From Apostichopus japonicus (lineage: Eukaryota; Echinodermata; Holothuroidea; Aspidochirotida; Stichopodidae), in contig NC_092577.1 of the NCBI RefSeq assembly GCF_037975245.1, forward strand, positions 19,404,898 to 19,468,897: a DNA stretch of 64,000 nucleotides, given 5' to 3'. Numbering within the stretch: the stretch's first letter is position 1; each line of letters starts with the position of its first letter. This document shows, one piece after another, positions 34,339-43,640 of the stretch. Under the pieces are notes generated by a model. It did no database searches and was not told where the DNA came from. It saw only the letters and a list, made by a program, of their open reading frames with translations. The position numbers and the translations under genes are program-made.

Positions 34339-37311
34339 GATATAGGCCGGGAGTTCTAATAATTACATTTGGAGGTTGGATATTATTCAGCCTGTTGTTT
34401 AACAAGTCAATATTAGCTGTACTGCCTATGTAGTGATCCTCTCCTGCTGGACTACTGAACCACAGTTCCGCTAGTTGTCTTGTCACCCCCAACAAGCAGC
34501 AATGCATAAAATCTGGAGGAAAACCCCAAACGACAGGGAAGTGTGGAATATTTGCTAATGGTGTTTGTCCTTTTACACCCCTTACAATTCTATTCTCATC
34601 AACAGCTTTAATCATATCACTCAACATTTCATCCTCTTCTCTATCACTGTTGGCTACAACATCAACAGGGTATTTTACTACACCATTACAAATTTTCCCT
34701 GGGTGGTAACAAAGGGAACATCCATAATACCCATTGAACTGCATTGTGTTTTGCATTGAAGCTCTCGCAGGTGCATCAACACAACACAGACCAAATATTT
34801 TACTATGGGTTTCAACACCATTCTTTTTCCATTGAATTCCAGTTGTTGCTAGTTCCTTTGCCTCACTTACAAACTTTTGCCAAAATACTTCCATTTTTGC
34901 TTTAGATTTTCCACACCACACACCTGCTAATATAAGGTTCCCTTCCCTTAATTTGTGGGGTAGTTCATTTAGCATTACAAATATTGGGCACATAGAATAC
35001 TTGGACGAGGAAAAGAGTGGAACCCAATCACTGTTGAAGGAATAGCTCAAATTGTTTACATTATTTAATGGGTTTCCTTCCTTTCTTAGTTCTTTGTAAA
35101 TTTCACCATCATATATATCCTCGTAGCTGTCTTCATTGATTTTCTGACGTGTGAACCGGTAATCAATGTGCTTTGTAATATCTGGCCTCTCTAGTAAACA
35201 TTTCAATTGAGGACCAACAGATGAAGTAATAAAATAATTATCACCAGAGAGCTTTCCAGTGTCACAAGGGGTACCACACTGAGGACATTCTATGTTCTCT
35301 TCTGCATGTCCATAATATGTACATAAAAATGAGAGACAGAATTGAGCAGTAAAAATGGAATGAAAGATGGACAGATTTCCTCCGAAACACTTTCTGGAAT
35401 AAATACTTCGAAGCGGGTAGAACTGATCTTCCCATTATCTCATCGATAAGTTCTAGTAGGTGTACTATTCCCACCGATGACAAGCAATGTCTCATGGCAT
35501 ATGCCATTACCATCAGCAGAACTTCTCCTTTAGTAGTGCTGATGCCAGGTAATGTCTCTTCGTTTAAGGTATCGTCATGTCCAAACAGACCTAACCCATC
35601 ATCAATATCGGACAAATCAAGTAACATTAAAGTACAGTACAGCATTGAAATTAAAAAAATTAAAACTTTGTCAGATTGTAATACTGTCAATTAGGGTGAA
35701 TGTAGGCAAAGGTGTATTTTAATATATTGTAGACTATCCAATACAACTCCTAGTACAGGTATGACAATTAATATACATTAATGTACAAGAAAAAACCTTT
35801 TCAAGAGAGAAGGCTCATCAACACAATGATGAGATGTCATATTGGTTGGATATTCATAGAATGACTACAGAAACCTCAAATGAATGGTTTGCAAGCATAT
35901 TGCATGATTTATTAAGCAAATGTGACTTAAATGACTTAAAAGATGCAGTTTGTTGAGTGCACAGGTTATAAATTTTTCCACTGGTAGTGTTAGGTATGGA
36001 TGTGAGTAAGCACCAAAATAGCCACCATCTTAACTTTAATTTCATGAACCTTTATTTTTTGGGTGTCCATTTATCCTAGTCTTGTTGCAGACTGTACAAT
36101 TTTATTACCAATTTACAATTAATTTAATCCTCACCTCTTCATAATACTCCATGAAATGACTTTGTTCATCCTCAACGTCTAAGGAAAAATCATCAGGTGG
36201 TTCATGATGAGACTCTTTCTCCAATATTTCTTGGCAAAATGAGTCATCACCATCGGATCCTCTTCGAGTAGCCTCAGAATTAGGAATAAATGTATAGAAA
36301 CTAAATAATCAAGCACGTGCAAAATGTCTTCTATCATGCATCATACCGTATTATCGTTCCAGTGGCACTGTATAGGCACAGGTACAGTATGTATACAGAT
36401 TACATAAAACACTTGTTTGTACAAATCTAACTTGGGTCTAAATGCTAAATTCCTCCAATTTAATCGTGTGGTGAATTATCAGCATCAAGTGTTTAGGCCT
36501 ACTGTAGACAATAAGTATAAAATAATTTGAGTGTTCAGTATAATGATTAACTTTATTTCCTGTAACAAAGTCATAAGGCATGCATGTTAATATCTGGTTG
36601 CACCATTACATAATCAACAATACAGGAAACATGCTTTATAGGCCTATTTGTGTAACAACCAACATACATTTGTATTTTGTTGCTTACACTATGCCTACAA
36701 TTTCATCCACTCTACTGATTAACATGTAAATCAGTTGTTGGGTATCACAGGCTGCAAAGGCATTCTGTATTGACCCCAAATATGCCAGATTTTCAACCTT
36801 TGATCAACATTTTCAAACTGTTTCACAACCTTACAGTACCACTCTTGATTGAGGAAATTTATCTCAATGGGATTTTCATTCATCTTGAGTGTTCATATAG
36901 AAAGTCTAGGAGCAACTTCAAGAATTAATACATCCATAAAAGAACTTTTTGAAACTTGCAGCAAATAGAAAACGTTATATATTACGAAATTGGGGCCTTT
37001 CAAGGCTACCGGCTTTAAATATGCTTAGATAGGCTAGGCCACATACGCTCATTAAGATTATATGCGTGAGTATAGTATAGTAATAAAACCCCTGTAGCCT
37101 ACCAGGCTATTTACGTTACGAGAGCCTGTGGGTTAAGCATGGGCAGATGATCAGTATAGTACACTAGTATTATAGGTACCTCAAATGATTCAGCTCGACT
37201 TCCCATTTCATCGGAAGTTCCAGCACTCCAACGTGTCTTGGTTGAATAAGGTACATTAAACTCCTTTTCTGGTTCAAAATATGTCCGGTAATCCTTCTTT
37301 TTTGGTGGCAT
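34339..37311 (-). pseudogene. CACTA/EnSpm-type transposase (tnp2-like), 3'-truncated
   Basis: Exon 1 (37311-37180) begins MPPKKKDYRTYFEPEKEF. Exon 2 (36272-36135) is acidic, with DGDDSFCQEILEKESHHE. Both keep phase 0 with GT donors. Exon 3, starting near 35690, reads TTKGEVLLMVMAYAMRH, then after one frameshift near 35345 a Cys-rich ECPQCGTPCDTGKLS segment. The main body (SYSFNSDWVPLFSSSKYS, FGLCCVDAPARASMQ, FNGYYGCSLCYHPGKI, VVWGFPPDFMHCCLLGVTRQ) is the animal tnp2-like transposase signature. After about TPGLYQ the sequence becomes the gypsy LTR fragment, so the C-terminus is missing and the last 26 codons of the open frame are LTR-derived. Terminal inverted repeats of the element were not located. 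Confidence 0.82.
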
Positions 37312-37830
37312 TCTTTTGACTTTGTCCAGGTATGACTGAGTTGCGGTTCTAATTGGTACGGTATGCGTTCACAACAATGATCTATATTGTGATCAGTGAT
37401 TCACATGTGAAAGCAAGCCGCATATTGCCAAGTCAAGATCGAGATGAAAACTAAATAATGTATACATTAGATTGGGATTCAATCCTTACTCATTTATAAT
37501 TTTTTCAAAGAAATAGTATTAATTAGTCATATCATTTATTTGAAATGAGACAAAACTTTAAAGTTTGGAGGCCTCACACTATTTACTCCATTTCTGATAA
37601 TCACATTTTGTACGAGGCTGACCTTTGACATCAAGACCACGTTCAAATTTTGAAACCGCAAAACAACGCCAGCTTTCCGCACAGCGTTAGCATTACTTGG
37701 AACAGTCTTATACAATCATCCTAACAGTAACACAAGTGACTTCATTTACAAAATATTTTTTGGTGAAGGGTTCTTAGCTATCATTCATCAGAGAAGGTTT
37801 CTAGAAAAATGGAATGAACTGCCCCCATCG
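37312..37830. other. Spacer between divergent CACTA and BEN genes
   Basis: About 520 bp separate the start of the minus-strand transposase from the first recognisable exon of the plus-strand BEN gene. It probably contains promoter sequence of the former; no motif could be assigned. Confidence 0.4.
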
Positions 37831-37835
37831 GTCTA

Positions 37836-40800
37836 CCTGTAATACCAAAGTTTGTCTTCCAAAAACCAAACATAGGCAATGTCAAAACCATCGTCAAAAT
37901 AGAAGACATCAAGCGGTTCAGGCCAAAGGATATTGAAGATTTCACTGAGGGAAAAGCCTACATGGTGAAATGGGGCGACGATAATGACGAAGACGAGTTC
38001 TATAAAGTCCAAATTCTCAAAATTACCGTGAACTAATGTTATTCGTTAGGCCTAGTATCTTAATTGTGTACGCAGTATGTGTAGGCCTAACCTTTCTAGG
38101 CTGGCGTTTCGTAATACACAATTGTCAAGACAGTGAGTAGCCTAGGCTTCTATGCCTAGTTCTATTGTGCACTCTCAACACCAAACTGCATTCTAAAAAC
38201 AAGCTAACACTGGTTTTAGGGCTAGATTGCACAGTGTCACACAATCCCTTAATTTATTTCAAACAAATAATGAGAATTAGGGTTATAGAGTTTATTTAAA
38301 ATCTACATTAATTTGGTAAAGATTTCCTGTACTTTCCCATGTGAATCTAATGTGTCTGTGATATTGCAAGCAAGGCTAGACTTTCAGACTTACATTACAG
38401 GTACTGTGGGCTGATCAAATTATATTGGCTAGTCAACAGTATTTAAGACGTAAGTATTATAGGAAGAAAAGAAGAAAACAACTGAAAACAAAATAATTAA
38501 CAAAATGCTGGTTCTTCTCTAGGCCTAAACAGATTGTTTGAAAAGGAAGGGAATTTTGACAGTTGTCTCATCGAATTGAAAAGTGGATGCTCAGCCATCT
38601 ACTAACAACTAGCCTTCTAACTTTGTTGTTTCTTTTTTCCAGGAACAATCAAAGAAGTGAAAGACCAACTATCGAAGTCAAGGGTGCGGTTCCCCGTGAT
38701 GTATGACACCAGTGTAGATGCAACCACGGAAGAGGAGGATGATGATGCTGAAGTTGAGCGTTTGACTTTGGCAAAAGAAAAGGTACAATTTGAGAGCATA
38801 TATGGAACTTTATTTGATGTACATTGTTTTACAGTGGTATTGAGGACAAACACTAATAGTCAGTTTACTAACCAGAGTCTAGTTTCAGTGTCATGTATAT
38901 CTTTAGCTTTATATGATAGAAATCATAGAAAGCATGATAGAAAGCACCCCAAATATTTATAAAAGAAATGTCATGCTCCTTTTTCCAGCTCATTCAAATA
39001 TATTGTAAATGGTATCTTAATTTCATGGTTCTTGTTTTGTGTGGTAAAGAACTGTTTCAAGTTAAACAAACTTGTAGCTCATGTATGCTGAAATGAAACA
39101 TTACAATTTTCTTTAAAACCTTCCTTTGTTCCCCTTTTCTGCCATGAAGAAAGAGAAACGAAAGCAGACTTCCAAAGCAACAACGTCATTATTACGGTCT
39201 ATGTTGGGGCAAAGATTGAAAGAGAAAGAAGATGCGCCGTTGTTCTCTTCAACACCCAAAAAAAGAGGACCCTAGACAGCAGAGATATCACTGCTAATCA
39301 AGAGGGAGTTCTGCAGCAGAAGTTACCCAATTTGAGGAAACAGTTACAGGCTTCTGTAGCTGAATCAGAAAAATTAAGGAGAAAACTTGGAGATTGCAGG
39401 AAAGAGGCTAATGAATACAAAGAGCTGAAGAAGAGATTGCAAGCTGCACTTCTGGACAAATTTGAAACTGAAGGTTTGTAAAAGTGACTATGATCTTTCT
39501 ATATACTTATGATCGCTGAACAGTAATGTTTCTAATGATTATATGCAGGAGCTCAGGATAATCACATGACCAACTGGCAAAAATCTGCTACTTAATTAAG
39601 ATTAAAGGGTCCATTGTATACTTTGAATTGATGTGATAACACCAAACCCTCACAAAACTTTAAGTTATTCCTCAATGTTTAAAGTAACACCAAACTACGC
39701 TAAATCAAACTATATAATATAATTGCCCCATCAAGATGGCTTGGGCAATTAGATTGTTCTTTAAAATACTAATAAGCTGCTTGATTTGGATGTTGTGTGT
39801 TTTACAATATAATAGTAGTATATAAATTTGAATAAAATATGTAGTATATCCAATTTATCTAACCTTGTCTAGCTAATCAGTTCATGCCTCTTTATAGACT
39901 TCTTAGTCTTCATTTTGTTCTTCAGTGTACCTTAATCTATCCATTTAATGAATAGTTTCGTTCTGGTAGTTTCTCTGACAGCTTGGGACCCCATCGCATT
40001 AAAATTGATAGGTTTTATGCCTCCAGATGTTTTTCAAATGATGAACTATATGTACCCTTTGCAGGACCACAGAGTTCCTCCGAGAGTCCAAAAAGGGCTA
40101 AAGTCTCTCTGACGCCTGTATACTCCAGCAGTCAAAAAAGCGAAGGAACAAGTGCCATGGAGAAAAAAGATGGAAAAGTGAGTTAAACTTTCGTACCCAA
40201 CTATGTTATGATATTATACATGATACAATTCATAACCTGTTCTAAAACAAGTCTAGTATATCATTTATTTGCAAGCTTCACAAGTTTCATGAAATTGTTA
40301 CTGATGATTGTTTGGGATGATTATGAACAATTTTGAAAAATTATTTAGGTTATACTGTGCAAAATTATAATTTTTTGGTAACTGTCGTATTCCTGGCTTA
40401 TAATTTGAGGACCTATATTTAAATGTTTACCACCCAATAGGTTATAAAATTTTAATATGGACGTATGTTACATACATACATACATACAAGCATAGGTACA
40501 GATATAGCACACGATAATGTTATGAAATAGTAATACCATCTCTTTGATGTTACCGAAACACTCCATCGAGACACCTTACAGGCCTCTTATGTATTTATCT
40601 AGGTCATGGATTCAGTTTTCCCACGAGAAGTTTTTAACTATCTTATTGAATCTTGGTACAGGGCCTTTTCCCAAAATAGATTCCATTATGTCTGTGGAAC
40701 ATTCGAGAAGGTTCTCTCACGTGGTATGGAAGTTTCCATAGAAAGGGGATGGACTTCCAAACTCCCAACCAATCAGGGCAGATCAGTGCCAGCGCACTTA

Positions 40801-41371
40801 TTTTTATATCGTTAAGTTAATACAGGATGGTCAGGTCATTGGCTGCCTACTGATTGTGCGCAGAGGATTTTTATGGAAGGTATAAAAGAAAAAGGAGGTC
40901 AGAAATTTAGGACTCTGTCAGCAAATTTATGACTTGATCAGAAAATTTATCACTCCGTCAGCGCTCCGTGATCAGTTCGTTGCTTCGTCACCATTTCATC
41001 ACTCTTTCTAATTGTTTAATTGACGGAGTCAAGTCAAGTCAAATCATTGTAATTTAGTTTTATTTGTAAAGAGAATCGACAGAGAAGAAATTATACCGAA
41101 TCAATAATCAAATCCGATCTTGTCAAATTGTTTTTCTGTGAACTCATTGTTTTCGCCCGTTCTGACATCTCCTGAAGAAGCATAAATACGGCATCAAGAT
41201 ATCCCAGTACCTTTCTATCGCGAGTCCCGATAAAGTATCACTATCGGAGGAGCCGGGCTCGACACAATATTACAATAACTCACATTATTATATCTGTACC
41301 TATGCTTGTATGTATGTCATATTTTCTGTTGACAGGTCAATATTGGTGCAAATGTTTGGCTTCCTGAAGAC
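37836..41371 (+). pseudogene. Partial BEN-domain gene with coiled coil (copy 2), cut by gypsy element
   Basis: Exon 1 (about 37836-38035) encodes MVKWGDDNDEDEFYKVQIL and ends at a damaged donor (ACCGTGAAC, apparently one G missing). Exon 2 (38643 to about 38781) follows in phase 1 and encodes VRFPVMYDTSVDATTEEEDD. Exon 3 (39150-39473) is basic, then coiled coil (ESEKLRRKLGDCRKEANEYK); a run of seven A near 39270 shifts the frame once. Exon 4 (40065-40177) encodes GPQSSSESPKRAKVSLTP. Exon 5 starts at 41336 with VNIGANVWLPED, the beginning of a BEN domain, and after 36 bases becomes gypsy LTR sequence. Architecture and order match BEN-domain chromatin/DNA-binding proteins. Exons 2, 4 and 5 correspond to exons of the minus-strand copy at 25-27 kb. 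Confidence 0.78.
40478..41317. repeat. Intronic insertion bounded by a perfect 29-bp inverted repeat
   Basis: ACATACATACAAGCATAGGT... at 40478-40506 is the exact reverse complement of 41289-41317. The corresponding intron of the minus-strand BEN copy has only one such segment and no intervening 0.78 kb. The insert has a TATAAAAG box near 40882 and CGGAGGAGCCGGGCTCGACACA-like sequence near its right end, features seen in LTRs, so a solo LTR inside an inverted duplication is possible. Confidence 0.55.
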
Positions 41372-41391
41372 TTAGTCTTAGCCTTCAACAT

Positions 41392-41409
41392 TGGTGATCC
41401 CGACGTGAT
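41392..41409 (+). promoter_or_regulatory. Primer-binding site of the gypsy element
   Basis: TGGTGATCCCGACGTGAT starts one base after the end of the 5' LTR remnant (CTTCAACA). It begins with TGG, the complement of a tRNA CCA end, and resembles the binding sites of many metazoan gypsy elements. The tRNA species was not determined. Confidence 0.8.
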
Positions 41410-41644
41410 ACTTCTTCGATATTTACGTGTGATTTCGAACTGATAAATTACCTTGAGAAGGTGACATTTTTTTGGGTATAAGTAAAGACATCCTAGTACG
41501 GTAGCCTATGCTATACAGTAGTGCGCCTGTTCATAGTTATTAACTGTGCATTCTGTGCAGTACAGCCCAGACTAGTACAACGTTATTTTATAAACACTAG
41601 CATTTTATGATTTAGCACCGTAGCATATAGCAGCATATCCTACA

Positions 41645-42205
41645 GTGTGTAGTTACACACTTGTCGTATATAATTACATAGAGCCAATGCCGGGGCATGT
41701 ACGTTGTTTGTTCGTAGCTGATTCGAGAGCTCATTCATTTGACAGTTATAGAAAGCCTGCTGAGCATAATTTCAGCATAGATTTTCTTATTCGTAGAGGT
41801 GCTAAAATACAGTATTTAGTCGCTCCAACTTTAGCAAAGCTCGGGACCTACAGTGCCCATGACTGGATAGTCGTAAAGATTGCTGCAGGCATCAATAATC
41901 TGACAGCCTTCGTATCGGACAGTAGATCGCATAAGCGCGTTCTCACTAGATCCTCTCTGAATGCGGATGGCCTCATCGCACTATTGACAGATTTGAAGCG
42001 ACAGATTATTAGTAAACACCCAAGGACTGTTGTTACATTTGTGACTATACCTACAATTATTTCTGCGAAATTCCAAGAATCTAAACATGCTAAGATCCTG
42101 GTAGAGAGTGAGTTACATTCTATACAGCTTGAACTGGATGCAATTTTAGACGATTCAAATGAAAGAATCATTCAGCTCAACAAACCCACCCAACACGGAA
42201 GCTAA
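41645..42205 (+). CDS. SGNH-hydrolase-like leader ORF of the gypsy element
   Basis: A 186-codon open frame (possibly starting at the second Met, MPGHVRC, 41690) between the primer-binding site and gag. It contains SGNH-like blocks in the right order and spacing: VRCLFVADSRAH (block I, candidate nucleophile Ser in DSR), LIRRGAKIQYL (block II Gly), VVKIAAGINNLT (block III G-x-N), and TVVTFVTIPT (a later strand). The expected C-terminal Asp/His block V is not in this frame; downstream sequence to about 42350 reads ALVH and AAERQALKEYIHRS in other frames, which suggests 3' frameshifts. SGNH esterases are known from some YR retrotransposons and CR1-group LINEs; one ahead of gypsy gag is unusual. 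Function would be ester hydrolysis, but the target in an element life cycle is unknown. Confidence 0.6.
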   Translation: MCSYTLVVYNYIEPMPGHVRCLFVADSRAHSFDSYRKPAEHNFSIDFLIRRGAKIQYLVAPTLAKLGTYSAHDWIVVKIAAGINNLTAFVSDSRSHKRVLTRSSLNADGLIALLTDLKRQIISKHPRTVVTFVTIPTIISAKFQESKHAKILVESELHSIQLELDAILDDSNERIIQLNKPTQHGS

Positions 42206-42418
42206 CTTGGCATACCTTTATTCGTGGAATCAGCAAGCGTAAAAACAGGCAAAATCGAGTTGAAGCAGCGTTAGTTCATTGAGACTTATCGGGCATTCGC
42301 AGCGGAACGCCAGGCCCTCAAGGAATACATACATCGTAGTCGACAACGCTAGCACTGTAAACAATCCCTATCGTAACACTATCTGCGAACATTACTTTGT
42401 ATACTATATATTATTATC

Positions 42419-43640
42419 ATGTCTAAACCAGATGCAACCCCAGTAGACCCTTCGGGGGTAGTGCCAGTACCCTTCTTCATGCGGTCAGTATAAAGGTGCA
42501 AGCGACCCCACAGTCTGGTTTGTTCAGCTAGAAGCACAGTTTGCAACTAGGGGTATAACAACCGAGGCAACCAAATTTGCCATGTCATAGCAAGCCTGCA
42601 GCCAGACATTGCCTTGGAGGTTAGAGATTTGCTCATAACTCCGCCTACAACGAACCAATATACCACCTTAAAAAAGGAACTGATCAAACGTACGTAAATT
42701 TCAGAGCAGAAGCGTTTTACCAAGCTGCTCGTCACAGAAGAATTAGGGGATCGCAAACCCACACAGCTATTGCGCAGGATGCAGCAGTTACTTGCTGGGA
42801 AGCCGTTGGAGGATAGTCTTTTTAAACAGCTATTCCTTCAGCGCCTTCCTACCAATATGCAGCTGATTCTTGCCTCAACTAGTGAGACTGTCAAGTTGGA
42901 GGAGCTAGCACAGTTGGCTGACAAAATAGTAGAAGTAACGTTAACCCCCACCACGTGACATATCGCTGCCATAACCACGCCATCTCCACCACCTACAGCA
43001 CATTACACACAACCACCTTCAGCACATTATGCGCCACCGACCCAGCATCACTCAGCTAGCCCAATCGCAACGCACCCATCAGCATCAGCGAACAGCGAAA
43101 TAGCAGAGCTACGCAACATGATCGCCGAATTAAGCAATAGAGTTGAGTCGTTGACGTATCAAGTACGCAATCAAGGTAATTCTAGTGAACGAGGACGTAC
43201 TTCTGGTGGTGATCGTAGACAGAGTCCCAATAGGAACTGGCGTCGATCTCCAAGCAATCAACGTTCCAAGTATAACGACCACGATCCAGAGGGACCTTGT
43301 TTCTATCATTACAAATATGGAGTTAAAGCTCACAAATGTGTACCTCCATGCTCATATACAAAAGGACAAGACCCCTACAGAGTCATCAAACAACAAGGCC
43401 TTTTGGCTAAGATCATGTGTAGTATCTGTTCCCTTAGGGAATGGTGATACACACCTGACGATGATCACACAGTCACAGTCTCGATGCAAGGGGACTGGGG
43501 CTGAGAGCGGATCAGTCGTTTGGTAGTTTGGTTTTCGTGCCCAGGTTCTTTCCTGGGTGACTTTTTCTTAAAAAGTATCAAACAACAAGGCCAGCGATTA
43601 GTGGCGACGTCATCGCCTGGCCGTAAAGACAGTCGTTTGT
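42419..43640 (+). pseudogene. Gypsy gag, broken
   Basis: Starts MSKPDATPVDPSGVVPVPF. It reads through at least two frame changes (near 42490 and 42590) and stops near 42697 and 42957. The middle has the capsid-type helices [40 protein letters not shown] and [12 protein letters not shown] typical of invertebrate gypsy Gag. A proline-rich linker and an Arg-rich segment precede CFYHYKYGVKAHKCVPPCSY, the conserved Cys/His motif at the Gag end of many aquatic-animal gypsy elements. The frame then continues into protease, but for the inserted 176 bp at 43401-43576. Confidence 0.82.
43401..43576 (+). mobile_element. U2-snRNA-headed SINE-like insertion with 16-bp target duplication
   Basis: The flanks ATCAAACAACAAGGCC at 43385-43400 and 43577-43592 are identical, and removing the insert restores the gag-protease reading frame (RVIKQQ joined to GQRLVATSS). 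The first part, read with the GGCC of the flank, is GGCCTTTTGGCTAAGATCAT then GTGTAGTATCTGTTC. This is U2 snRNA from about nucleotide 11 to 46 with one mismatch, including the branch-point-recognition GUAGUA. The remaining ~140 bp is not U2; its 3' part has a CCCAGG-TTCTTT-CCTGGG hairpin and a T-rich end. A SINE with a U2 head, or a one-off chimeric retro-copy, are the two readings. Confidence 0.8.
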
